From the NCBI RefSeq assembly GCF_039542035.1, contig NZ_BAABHJ010000023.1, positions 248,001-312,000 on the forward strand: 64,000 nt of DNA, given 5' to 3'. This DNA comes from Actinoallomurus liliacearum (GTDB taxonomy: Bacteria > Actinomycetota > Actinomycetes > Streptosporangiales > Streptosporangiaceae). The notes beneath the pieces were generated by a model. That model saw nothing but the letters and a program-made list of their open reading frames with translations, ran no database searches and had not been told where the DNA came from. This document shows positions 24,315 to 31,743 of the stretch, one piece after another (within the stretch, counting starts at the first letter, position 1; each line of letters begins with the position of its first letter). The position numbers and the translations under genes were made by a program.

Positions 24315-24992
24315 TCAGCGGTGCTGGGAGATGCCGTCGAACAGGACCTTGATGTAGTGGTCGGCGAGCCCGTCGGCGTCGAGCCGTCCTTCGGGCTGGA
24401 ACCAGCGCACCGTCACCCAGATCGTGTCGCGGATCATCCGGTAGGTGAGCTTGGGATCGATGTCCTCGCGGAACAGCCCGCTCTCCTGGCCGCGCTTGAT
24501 CTGGCCGACCCACAGCCGCTCGGTCTCGGCCTCGGCCTTGTTGAGGTAGTCGAACCGGTCGAACTGCTTGAGGTAGTTCCAGTCGTTCTGCAGCACCATG
24601 ATGGCGGCGCGGTGCGGGACCAGCGTGCCGAAGCAGATGCGCACGAGCTCGGACAGGACCTCGCGTGGCTCGCCGCCCTCGGCCAGGGCCGCCTGGTTCG
24701 CGGCCGCCAGCTCGTCGAAGAACGACGTGAGGATCTCATCCACGATCGACTCCTTGGAGTCGAAGTGGTGGTAGAGGCTCCCGGACAGGATCCCGGCCTC
24801 GTCCGCGATGTTGCGAACGGTCGTGGCCTGGTAGCCCTTCTCCGCGAACAGTTCGGCGGCGAGCTTCACGAGGTGCTCGCGGCGCTCGGAGGCGAGCGTC
24901 GATGAGCCCTTCGCGCGACGGCGGGCGCCCCCCGAGGTGCCGGTGCGGGCATCGGCCCGCGGCCGTCCGTTGTCCTTGCGCGTGGTCGTCAC
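24315..24992 (-). CDS. KstR2-like TetR repressor, candidate master regulator of the catabolic regulon
   Basis: 225 aa. A basic N-terminal extension (about 35 residues) precedes the HTH: LVKLAAELFAEKGYQATTV, then RNIADEAGILSGSLYHHF and DSKESIVDEIL. From memory the resemblance to mycobacterial KstR2 is strong, both in the HTH (ATTVRxIADxAGILSGSLYHHF) and in the C-terminal block TYRMIRDTIWVTVRWFQP. KstR2 represses steroid ring C/D (HIP) catabolism and is released by a CoA thioester. GTG 24992 is chosen because a -10-like CATAAT (25004..24999) ends 6 nt before it (leaderless), and the operator at 25014-25027 then lies upstream. The ORF can be extended to 25043 only by reading through the operator. 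Confidence 0.88.
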   Translation of the reverse strand: MTTTRKDNGRPRADARTGTSGGARRRAKGSSTLASERREHLVKLAAELFAEKGYQATTVRNIADEAGILSGSLYHHFDSKESIVDEILTSFFDELAAANQAALAEGGEPREVLSELVRICFGTLVPHRAAIMVLQNDWNYLKQFDRFDYLNKAEAETERLWVGQIKRGQESGLFREDIDPKLTYRMIRDTIWVTVRWFQPEGRLDADGLADHYIKVLFDGISQHR

Positions 24993-25013
24993 CCCCTCAT
25001 TATGGCCCGTCTG

Positions 25014-25027
25014 CCCAACCGCTTGTT
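25014..25027. promoter_or_regulatory. KstR2-like operator (site 5, autoregulatory)
   Basis: On the minus strand AACAAGCGGTTGGG, two mismatches to AnCAAGnnCTTGnT. It sits 22 nt upstream of the repressor's start and just upstream of its -10-like CATAAT. Confidence 0.6.
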
Positions 25028-25150
25028 CAAATGAATGGGTCACGTCCCGTCACCGGCTCGGTGATCCGCGCGGGCACCGGCCGTCGCCGGCCGGCCCCGG
25101 CGCCGCATAGGCTCGCATCGCCCCTGGTCACCGCCTGAGAAGAGGACCGC

Positions 25151-25744
25151 ATGTCGCGTGCGATCGTGTTCGACCTGTTCGGTGTCATCGCGCTGACGCA
25201 GACGCCCGCGGCGAAGCGCCGGATCGAGGACATCGCCGGCGTCGCACCCGACGCGCTCTGGGACGCCTATTGGGCGCTCCGTAAACCGTATGACGCGGGA
25301 CAGTCGAGCGCGGAGTACTGGACGGCGGTCGCCGACCGGCTCGGCGTACGGTTCCCGGCCGCGACGATCGACGCGCTGACCGCGGCCGACCTGGCGAGCT
25401 GGACGAACGCCGACCCGGCCATGGTGTCCCTCGTCGGCGAGCTGGCGGGGCAGGGCCGCCGGCTCGGCCTGCTGTCGAACATCATCGCCGACCTGGTCCC
25501 GGTGTTCGAGGAGCGGCACAGGTCGTGGCTCGCGCACTTCGACGCCTTGACCTACTCCTGCGCCATCGGCGTGGCGAAACCCGACCACCGCGCCTTCGAG
25601 ATCGCGGCCGAGCGCCTCGGGGTCGCGCCGGCCGACTGCCTGTTCATCGATGACACCGAGGTCAACGTCGTGGCCGCCCGCGAGGTCGGCATGCGCGCCG
25701 AGGTCTTCCACTCCGTCGACCAGATCCGCGCCCTGACCACCTAG
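25151..25744 (+). CDS. HAD-superfamily hydrolase (subfamily IA)
   Basis: 197 aa. Motif I is IVFDLFGVI, with nucleophile Asp9 but Phe rather than Asp at +2, a form typical of haloacid-dehalogenase-like or other non-phosphatase IA members. Motif II is LGLLSN, motif III Lys is in GVAKPDHRAF, and motif IV is FIDDTEVNV. A helical cap is inserted after motif I. The substrate is unknown, and the missing second Asp argues against an ordinary phosphatase. It is divergent from the KstR2-like gene but has no good operator copy close to its own start. Confidence 0.88.
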   Translation: MSRAIVFDLFGVIALTQTPAAKRRIEDIAGVAPDALWDAYWALRKPYDAGQSSAEYWTAVADRLGVRFPAATIDALTAADLASWTNADPAMVSLVGELAGQGRRLGLLSNIIADLVPVFEERHRSWLAHFDALTYSCAIGVAKPDHRAFEIAAERLGVAPADCLFIDDTEVNVVAAREVGMRAEVFHSVDQIRALTT

Positions 25745-26062
25745 TGCGGTGACCACTTACGTTCACCGGGCCCGGCGCCGTGGCGGCCGGTGCCCGCGAT
25801 CGGGGCCCTGTCGGCCTCGGCCTAGTCGGCGGTCGGGCCGCTGCCTGCGGTGAGGTCACCGGCGCCCGAGCCGTTAGAGACCGGATATCAGCAACTTCCA
25901 GCGACGAACCGACACGGCGACTGCACCGTCCTGACCACCGGCGTCGTCCCCATGCCCGGCGGCATAAAGCCTTGCCGGCGGCGTTGACGGGACAAAACGC
26001 GTGATCGGGACGAAGCCCGGCCACAGCGACGGCGAAGTGACCATAGCGACGGCGAAGCAGGC
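25745..26062. other. Gene-free stretch upstream of an IS remnant
   Basis: About 320 nt with no ORF of credible coding character. It holds a 13-bp direct repeat AGCGACGGCGAAG at 26025-26037 and 26045-26057 (20-nt period). The region leads into the IS630-like fragment and looks like insertion/deletion scar DNA. Confidence 0.4.
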
Positions 26063-26137
26063 ATGCGGTATCCACAGGGGGGCGGGCTGACCGCCGAACG
26101 TCAGCAGTTCCGCGAGGAGTTACGGCTGAAGGCTGTG
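26063..26137 (+). pseudogene. IS630-family transposase N-terminal fragment
   Basis: From ATG 26063 the frame reads MRYPQGGGLTAERQQFREE and continues LRLKAV, which resembles the start of actinobacterial IS630-type transposases (from memory: MRY..GGGLTxxxRxxRExxRLxAA, leading into an HTH). The similarity stops after about 25 codons. The remaining HTH, the DDE domain and the element ends are missing, so this is a relic. It abuts the TetR/monooxygenase pair, suggesting past mobility of this segment. Confidence 0.5.
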
Positions 26138-26158
26138 GGCAGGAGCCTTCGCCCTGCC

Positions 26159-26211
26159 GCAGTTCGCACCGCCGGTCGGGCGTGGGCGTGGCGGCCGTTG
26201 GTGCGAACTGC
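26159..26211. repeat. 12-bp perfect inverted repeat beside the IS remnant
   Basis: GCAGTTCGCACC (26159-26170) and GGTGCGAACTGC (26200-26211) flank 29 nt. They lie 11 nt beyond the stop of the FAD monooxygenase. They may be an IS end or MITE-like scar, or a 3' hairpin of the monooxygenase transcript. Confidence 0.6.
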
Positions 26212-26221
26212 GTGGTCGCTT

Positions 26222-27469
26222 TCAGACGCTGGTCAGTGCCGGGTTCTCGGGGAGCTGCCAGTTGCCGCCGCGGTCCTGCGTCGAAAGGCGCGCGGCGAGG
26301 TCGGGGACGTGCAGGAAGCAGGCGAGCGCGGTGGTGGCCTGGAAGACATCGATCGCACGCTGGGTCATCGGCAGGCCCAGGCGCAGTAGGCGCGGGTTGA
26401 CTTCGCCCTGGATCTCGTTGACGAAGGGCCGCAGCACGCGGTTGTAGTTCGCCAGCGCGGTCGGCAGGTCGCCCGGGTGCCGGTTGATCTCTCCGGCCAG
26501 GACGTGGGCGCCGACCAGGCCGCCGGAGATGCCCATGCCGCTGTAGGGGGAGGCGCAGTGCGCGGCGTCACCGGCCAGGACCACGCGGCCTTTCGACCAG
26601 GTGTCGGTGCGGACCTGGACGATCTCCTGGGAGTAGAAGAACGGGCTGGTCTTCATGCCCTCGATGAAGCGCTCGGTCTGCCATCCGGCATCGCGGAACC
26701 TGCTCGCCCAGAACTCCTGCTGTCGCTCGACGGGCGCTCGGTGGATTGCCGAGGCTTCCTCTGATTTTTCCCGTAGGACGAAGTACACCTGGGTCTCGGT
26801 CGGGTTGTGGCTGCGGCGCATGATCTGACGGCCGCCCGGGATCATGTAGGTGTCCCGGATATTGCTGTCGGACGCGATGCGCGGAACGAACCAGTAGGCC
26901 ATGTGGATGCCCACCCGCCAGTACGGGTCGAGACCCTCCGGGAGAATCGCTCGCCGGATGCGCGATCCCTGCCCGTCCGCGCCGACCAGGAGGTCGAATT
27001 CGCCGGAGGACCCATCGGAGAAGTGCCCGACGACCTTGTGGGCGTCCTGCTCGAAGCCTTCCACGCTCACGCCGAAGACGTACTCGGCGTCGTCCTTGGT
27101 GGCGTCGTGCAGGATGCGTACCAAGTCCCCGCGCATGATCTCGTACTCGGACGTGAGGGTCTGCCGGCCCTTCCCCGAGGCGTTGGCCATGATCGTCGCC
27201 TTGGGCCTGCCGCGTGCGTCGATGAAGGCGACGCCCGCCTCGTCCACAAGCTTGCCGCGGACGGCGTCGAGAAGCCCCATTCGCTTGACGGCCTCGATGC
27301 CCTGACCTCGCAGATCGACCTGAGCCCCGGCGGCCCGCAGCGCCGGAGCGCGTTCGACAACGGTCACCTGGTGGCCGCCCCGGGTGAGCCAGAGGGCCAG
27401 GGCCTGCCCCGCGATCCCACCGCCGGCGACGAGGACCCTCAGAGGCTGTTTGTCCGATCCTTTCGCCAT
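26222..27469 (-). CDS. FAD-dependent monooxygenase under tet-operator control (TetX-like candidate)
   Basis: 415 aa, PHBH/TetX-type flavoprotein monooxygenase. The dinucleotide fold is VLVAGGGIAGQALALWL (GxGxxG near 14-19), the ribose-binding acid is in VVERAPALR, the DG motif is LLVGADGQGSRIRR, and the GD motif is GRVVLAGDAAHCASPYSGMG. Such enzymes hydroxylate aromatic substrates with NAD(P)H and O2; the family includes TetX, rifampicin monooxygenases and polyketide tailoring enzymes. ATG 27469 is chosen because GGAGG is 7 nt upstream; ATG 27475 would be only 1 nt from it. It diverges from a true TetR-type repressor across two tet-operator-like sites, so tetracycline or a similar polyketide is the inferred inducer and perhaps substrate. 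Confidence 0.88.
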   Translation of the reverse strand: MAKGSDKQPLRVLVAGGGIAGQALALWLTRGGHQVTVVERAPALRAAGAQVDLRGQGIEAVKRMGLLDAVRGKLVDEAGVAFIDARGRPKATIMANASGKGRQTLTSEYEIMRGDLVRILHDATKDDAEYVFGVSVEGFEQDAHKVVGHFSDGSSGEFDLLVGADGQGSRIRRAILPEGLDPYWRVGIHMAYWFVPRIASDSNIRDTYMIPGGRQIMRRSHNPTETQVYFVLREKSEEASAIHRAPVERQQEFWASRFRDAGWQTERFIEGMKTSPFFYSQEIVQVRTDTWSKGRVVLAGDAAHCASPYSGMGISGGLVGAHVLAGEINRHPGDLPTALANYNRVLRPFVNEIQGEVNPRLLRLGLPMTQRAIDVFQATTALACFLHVPDLAARLSTQDRGGNWQLPENPALTSV

Positions 27470-27485
27470 GCCCATCCCTCCTAAA

Positions 27486-27500
27486 TCTATCGGTGAAAGA
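27486..27500. promoter_or_regulatory. tet-operator-like site 1 (monooxygenase side)
   Basis: TCTATCGGTGAAAGA, 12 of 15 positions identical to the classical tetO core TCTATCATTGATAGA. It lies 17 nt upstream of the monooxygenase ATG. Confidence 0.65.
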
Positions 27501-27517
27501 TTCCTTTCCCAGGGTCA

Positions 27518-27532
27518 TCTATCAGCGATAGA
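27518..27532. promoter_or_regulatory. tet-operator-like site 2 (tetR side)
   Basis: TCTATCAGCGATAGA, 13 of 15 identical to tetO, within the perfect palindrome ATCTATC-AGC-GATAGAT (27517-27533). It lies 8 nt before the tetR GTG. Two tandem sites between divergent genes copies the Tn10 tetA/tetR arrangement. Confidence 0.85.
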
Positions 27533-27540
27533 TTGTCAAC

Positions 27541-28104
27541 GTGACCAAGATAAACCGCGAGGCCGTCATCGCTGAGGCGCTCGACCTGCTCGACGAGGTC
27601 GGGCTGGACGCCGTCAGCACGAGAAGGCTGGCGAAGCGACTGAACGTCGAGCAGCCGTCCCTCTACTGGTACTTCCGCACCAAGAAGGACCTCCTCGCCG
27701 CCATGGCGGAGGCGGCGATGACACCCCATGCGACCGCGCCCCTGCCGACGCCCGACGACGACTGGCGCGACTGGTTCGCGGACAACACACGCAGCTTCAG
27801 GCGCACCCTGCTGATGCGCCGGGACGGCGCACGGCTCCACGCCGGCAGCACCCCCACCGGCGACCTCGACCGGATCCGCCGCAAGATGGACTTCCTCGTG
27901 GCCTCCGGCGTCCCTGAGCGGGATGCGCAGATGGCGATGCTGGCCGCAAGCCGCTTCACAGTCGGCAGCGTCCTGGAAGAGCAGGCAGAAACCGACCCCG
28001 GCGACAGCGCGGATCTACCGGCCGACGTGCCGCTGATCGATCACGAGTCGGCATTCGAGGGAGGCCTCGCCCTCATCCTGAACGGTCTCGACGAACGTTC
28101 GTGA
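27541..28104 (+). CDS. tetR: Tetracycline-repressor-type TetR (TetR_C domain)
   Basis: 187 aa. HTH residues 27-49 include TRRLAKRL and VEQPSLYWYF, close to VEQPTLYWHV of Tn10 TetR (from memory). The drug-contacting residues Asn82, Phe86 and His100 fall at identical numbers, His63 is one residue from His64, and the segment RDGARLHAG-S-T-P-T matches RDGAKVHLGTRPT. Gln116 is Met here. The C-terminal helices (AASRFTVGSVLEEQ; GGLALILNGL) complete the dimer core. It should repress itself and the divergent FAD monooxygenase and release on binding a Mg-tetracycline-like ligand. GTG start. Confidence 0.9.
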   Translation: MTKINREAVIAEALDLLDEVGLDAVSTRRLAKRLNVEQPSLYWYFRTKKDLLAAMAEAAMTPHATAPLPTPDDDWRDWFADNTRSFRRTLLMRRDGARLHAGSTPTGDLDRIRRKMDFLVASGVPERDAQMAMLAASRFTVGSVLEEQAETDPGDSADLPADVPLIDHESAFEGGLALILNGLDERS

Positions 28105-28112
28105 TCATCGCA

Positions 28113-28271
28113 CTAGCCGCGGCGGCAACGCTCTTCTCCGGTCACGAGTTCCGTCGCCTTCTCTTGTCCTGGATGGACGGCGGAGAAAGTTTCTCCCTCG
28201 GTACGGATCGGCGTGCCGTCGGGAGGCGTGGCCTTGCCGCTGGAGGTCCTGTAGGTCAACGCCGTCCGCAT
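28113..28271 (-). CDS. Possible 52-aa protein of unknown function
   Basis: An ATG-to-TAG frame with high GC3 lies between two + strand genes. It encodes a polar, Thr/Glu-rich peptide (contains KATPPDGTPIRTEGE). No SD is at a normal distance (AAGGAG is about 16 nt upstream) and no family is recognised. It may be chance. Confidence 0.2.
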   Translation of the reverse strand: MRTALTYRTSSGKATPPDGTPIRTEGETFSAVHPGQEKATELVTGEERCRRG

Positions 28272-28309
28272 ATGCTGATTTCCCGGACTCCTTTCCCCTG
28301 GAGGACTCC

Positions 28310-29392
28310 ATGGATCTCCCCGCTGACTTCACCACAGGCGAACGTATCCGTCACTTCCGGGAAAAGCGTGGGACGACGCGGGCTGTGGTCGCGAACCTGG
28401 TCGGCTACTCCTCTGATTGGCTGAAACGGATCGAGGCAGGACAGCGGGGTATCTCGATTCCCGCGCTCGTACGGTTGGCGCGAGTGCTCAAAGTCGATGA
28501 TCTTTCTGACTTGATCGACGGGGCGACGCCCATGCCGGTCAGCGCGTGGGAAGGTCCGGCGCATCCGGCCGTGGCGAGCGTGCTGCCCGCCCTGATCGGT
28601 GATCTGGAACGGGCGACCATCGTCCTTGAAGGGGTGGAACGGCGAAGGGCCCACGCCGCGCTAACGAGCGCATATGGCTTGACGCAGCACCTCGCCGTCG
28701 ATCTCGTCGAGCCGGAGGTCGGCCGAATCATTGCCGACCGGGCGGCGCGCTCCGCTCAAATGGCCGACGACCCGGTAAGTCTGGCGTTCGGCGCCTGGAC
28801 GCATGGTCATGTGCTCCGGTCCATCGACGCGGACGCGGCCCTGCGTACCGTACGAGAGGCGGCCGCCGAATTGCGGCGGCACGTGGAGAACGACGAGGAT
28901 GCCGCTGGCCTCTATGGCAGCCTATGTCTGCATATGGCGATAAGTACGGCATATCAGGGGCAGGACGGCGAGGCTTGGCGGCAGTGGGACGCGGCCGACC
29001 GGGTCGCCCGGAATCTGCCCAGCGGATATTCCCATCCGCAGACGATATTCGGGCCCTCGAACGTGGATATTCACGGCGTCAGTCTCGCGGCGGAACTGCG
29101 TCGTTTCGGCGAGGCCGTCGCACGAGCCGAGCGGATCGTTCCTGAGGAGGTGCCCTCCCGCGAACGCCGAGGACGCCTGTACGGAGAGATCGCCGCCGGT
29201 CATATGCAGCGACGTCAGTTGGATGACGCCCGACGGTATCTCGAACTCGCCTACCTGGAGTCACCGGAAGAGGTGCCGTTCTCTCCGCTGACTCGCGGAG
29301 TCGCCGTCGAGTTGGTGCGCGCTGCGACCGGTCCCCTGAAAGCCGACGCCGTCAGACTCGCCGAGCGAATCGGAGTTCTTCCAACCGGTTAG
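28310..29392 (+). CDS. XRE-family regulator with TPR-like C-terminal domain
   Basis: 360 aa. The HTH_3 domain is at residues 8-68 (TTGERIRHFREKRG, AVVANLVGYSSDWLKRIEAGQRGIS, LVRLARVLKVDDLSDLI), and the rest is all-helical with TPR-like repeats (e.g. ARRYLELAYLESPEE). This architecture is common in streptomycete regulators that sense peptides or cell state. The SD GGAGG lies 5 nt before the ATG. A/T-rich codons are more frequent than in neighbours. It is followed closely by a small basic protein gene. Confidence 0.9.
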   Translation: MDLPADFTTGERIRHFREKRGTTRAVVANLVGYSSDWLKRIEAGQRGISIPALVRLARVLKVDDLSDLIDGATPMPVSAWEGPAHPAVASVLPALIGDLERATIVLEGVERRRAHAALTSAYGLTQHLAVDLVEPEVGRIIADRAARSAQMADDPVSLAFGAWTHGHVLRSIDADAALRTVREAAAELRRHVENDEDAAGLYGSLCLHMAISTAYQGQDGEAWRQWDAADRVARNLPSGYSHPQTIFGPSNVDIHGVSLAAELRRFGEAVARAERIVPEEVPSRERRGRLYGEIAAGHMQRRQLDDARRYLELAYLESPEEVPFSPLTRGVAVELVRAATGPLKADAVRLAERIGVLPTG

Positions 29393-29407
29393 CCCGAGTC
29401 GTCCGGC

Positions 29408-29599
29408 TTGCCGACGCGAGGGGGGACAGGTCGTCCCTCGCGACGGCCGGAGTTTCCGCACATCGGATTCCTGTGGGACGGCAGGCGGTGGATCGCCGTC
29501 CGGGGCAGGAGTCGGAGTCGGGTCGTCGTCGCGGCGAGCCCGCTCGAACTGTACGACCGGCTGGTCGCGGCACGGCTCGCTCGGCCGCCGGGTCGATGA
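29408..29599 (+). CDS. Small hypothetical protein downstream of the XRE regulator
   Basis: 63 aa from a TTG start 15 nt after the XRE stop. The basic N-terminal tail is followed by a compact core FPHIGFLWDGRRWIAVRG and VVVAASPLELYDRL, which looks like a real folded domain (beta hairpin plus helix). Similar small proteins follow XRE genes in related actinomycetes (from memory), probably as partners. No SD is obvious, so translational coupling is likely. The function is unknown. Confidence 0.5.
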   Translation: MPTRGGTGRPSRRPEFPHIGFLWDGRRWIAVRGRSRSRVVVAASPLELYDRLVAARLARPPGR

Positions 29600-29673
29600 G
29601 GGTCGGCCTGTGCCGGCCCGGCCGCTCGCTGGTCCGGGGTGCGAGCGAAACCGGCCAGGGGCGGCCGGGGTGG

Positions 29674-30090
29674 TCAGGAGGCGGACCAGCCGGTCCAGCG
29701 GTGGACGGTCAGGGCGATGACGGGGCCCTCGGGGGCGTGGGCGCGGTACTGCCGGTAACGCCCGCGCAGCAGGCCGATCGGCGCGGCCATGGCCTCCGGG
29801 TCCTCGATGATCTGCGCCGTGGCGTCGGCGCGCACCCACCACAGACGGGACCACTCGTCCTCGTAGTGGTCGGCGAGCACGGCGACGCGCGGGTCGGCCT
29901 GGATGTTGCGCAGCCGCTTGAGGTCCCGGGTGTGCTTCGGCTTGGCGTCGACGGCGGAGTAGATCCGGTCGCCGTCCACCGCGAACGTCATGACGACCAG
30001 ATGCGGACGCCCCGTCTCGTCCATGGTCGCCATGCGCACGGCGCGCGCCGACGCGAAGCGGGTGCGCGCGATCTGCTCCGGGAGCCTCAT
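29674..30090 (-). CDS. PPOX-class F420-dependent oxidoreductase (TIGR03668-like)
   Basis: 138 aa split beta-barrel flavin/F420 protein: ARTRFASARAVRMATMDETGRPHLVVMTF, then DRIYSAVDAKPKHTRDLKRLRNI and DPRVAVLADHYEDEWSRLWWVRADATA. The KP(K)xxxxLxRLxNI and HYxxDWxxLWWVR motifs define the F420-associated subgroup. The likely role is reduction by F420H2 of an unknown substrate. It stands alone on the minus strand upstream of the ceb operon. Confidence 0.9.
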   Translation of the reverse strand: MRLPEQIARTRFASARAVRMATMDETGRPHLVVMTFAVDGDRIYSAVDAKPKHTRDLKRLRNIQADPRVAVLADHYEDEWSRLWWVRADATAQIIEDPEAMAAPIGLLRGRYRQYRAHAPEGPVIALTVHRWTGWSAS

Positions 30091-30238
30091 TCTTCGAGGT
30101 TGCCATGGGGGAGCGGCCTGAGACGGCAGGCGGCGTGCGGCGGAGGGGCCGTGTCGCCGAAGGCAAGGAGGCCGTGACGGCCGCGTAACGAATATGTTTC
30201 GGGCTATTGACATCCACCATGACTCCCGGCTTCCCTTC

Positions 30239-30254
30239 GTGGGAGCGCTCCCAC
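30239..30254. promoter_or_regulatory. CebR box (cbs) upstream of cebE
   Basis: GTGGGAGCGCTCCCAC, a perfect 16-bp palindrome. Its core TGGGAGCGCTCCCA (30240-30253) equals the streptomycete CebR consensus as I recall it. A -35-like TTGACA lies at 30207-30212, so binding would block transcription of cebEFG-bglC. Confidence 0.93.
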
Positions 30255-30326
30255 AGAACGAACCGGGCTCACCGAGGAGTCAGGTAGAACCCCCCGCTTA
30301 TGGAGACGACCTGAGAGGGGTCCGTC

Positions 30327-31652
30327 ATGAGGGTCAACATGCATCGCGGGCGAGTCGGCGCCTTGGCGATCGTGCTGTCCGCCGCGCTCGCGGCGGCGTC
30401 GGCGTGCTCCAGCGACGACGGGAAGTCGAACGACTCCGGCGGCTCGAGCGAGAAGATCACGCTCAACGTCGACGACTTCGGCACCTTCGGCTACCAGGAG
30501 CTGTACAAGCAGTTCCAGGCCCAGCACCCGAACATCAAGATCAACGAGCGGAACGTCCCGAAGCTCGATGACTACACCCCGCGGCTCCAGCAGTGGATCG
30601 CGGCGGGCGCCGGCGCCGGCGACGTGGTCGCGATCGAAGAGGGCATCATGGTGAAGTTCAAGAGCCAGCCCGACAAGTTCGTGGACCTGAAGCAGTACGG
30701 CGCGTCGTCGCTGCAGAGCAACTTCGTGCCCTGGAAGTGGCAGGGCGGCCTGAGCCCCGACGGCTCCAAGCTCATCGGCCTGGGCACCGACATGGGCAGC
30801 ATGTCGCTGTGCTATCGCGCCGACCTGTTCAAGAAGGCGGGACTGCCCTCGCAGCGCGACGAGGTCACCAAGCTCTGGCCGACCTGGGACGACTTCATCA
30901 AGGTGGGCCAGAAGTTCACCTCGAAGATCGGCGGCAGCACGAAGTTCATCGACAGCCCCGAGACCTACTACAACACGATCCTCATGCAGGAGGCGGGCAA
31001 GGCGTCCAACCAGACGTACTTCGACCAGAGCAACAAGTTCGTCATGGAGTCGAACCCGGCGGTCAAGGCGGCGTTCGACGAGACCGTCAAGATGTCGGAC
31101 GCCGGGCTCGCCAACGGCGTGCAGTTCCTGTCCGACCCCTGGAGCCAGGCGCTCAAGAAGGACGCCTTCGCCACCGCGCCGTGCCCGGCGTGGATGCTCG
31201 GTCTCATCAAGCAGTACGGCGGTGACGAGCAGCAGGGCAAGTGGGACGTCGCCGGCGTGCCGGGCGGCGGCGGCAACTGGGGCGGCTCCTGGCTGGCCGT
31301 GCCGACGCAGAGCAAGCACCCCAAGGAGGCGGCCGAACTGGTCAAGTTCCTGACCAGCCCGCAGGGCCAGATCGCCGCGTTCAAGGCGGCCAACAACCTG
31401 CCGTCCTCCCCGCAGGCGCTGAACGACCCGGCGGTCAAGGCGTTCAACAACCCGTACTTCAACAACGCCCCGGTGGGCCAGATCTACGGGGCCACCGCGA
31501 CCAGCCTCAAGCCCGTCTACCTCGGCGCCGACAACCAGGAGGTCCGGCAGGCGGTCGAGGCGGACCTGCGCGCGATCGCGCAGAAGAAGCTCTCCGCGTC
31601 GTCCGGCTGGGGCAAGGCCGTCTCCGACGCCAAGAAGGCAGCGGGGCTCTGA
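30327..31652 (+). CDS. cebE: Cellobiose/cello-oligosaccharide ABC transporter substrate-binding lipoprotein
   Basis: 441 aa. A lipoprotein signal peptide ends in the lipobox ASAC with Cys27, followed by a Ser/Asp-rich linker and an SBP_bac_1 type I sugar-binding domain (ITLNVDDFGTFGYQEL, CYRADLFKKAGLP, WDVAGVPGGGGNWGGSWLAVP, SKHPKEAAELVKFL). It is anchored on the outer face of the membrane and delivers cello-oligosaccharides to CebFG. Assignment rests on the CebR box, gene order and the downstream GH1 gene. The ATP-binding subunit is not in the window; MsiK-like ATPases usually serve this system in trans. Confidence 0.9.
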   Translation: MRVNMHRGRVGALAIVLSAALAAASACSSDDGKSNDSGGSSEKITLNVDDFGTFGYQELYKQFQAQHPNIKINERNVPKLDDYTPRLQQWIAAGAGAGDVVAIEEGIMVKFKSQPDKFVDLKQYGASSLQSNFVPWKWQGGLSPDGSKLIGLGTDMGSMSLCYRADLFKKAGLPSQRDEVTKLWPTWDDFIKVGQKFTSKIGGSTKFIDSPETYYNTILMQEAGKASNQTYFDQSNKFVMESNPAVKAAFDETVKMSDAGLANGVQFLSDPWSQALKKDAFATAPCPAWMLGLIKQYGGDEQQGKWDVAGVPGGGGNWGGSWLAVPTQSKHPKEAAELVKFLTSPQGQIAAFKAANNLPSSPQALNDPAVKAFNNPYFNNAPVGQIYGATATSLKPVYLGADNQEVRQAVEADLRAIAQKKLSASSGWGKAVSDAKKAAGL

Positions 31653-31743
31653 GACCGGCGGGTGGCGCCGGCCTTCCCCAGGACGCGTCGGCCGGCGCCG
31701 CCCGTCTCCACGCCCGTCCGTCTTCGACGAAAGGACCTCGCAC

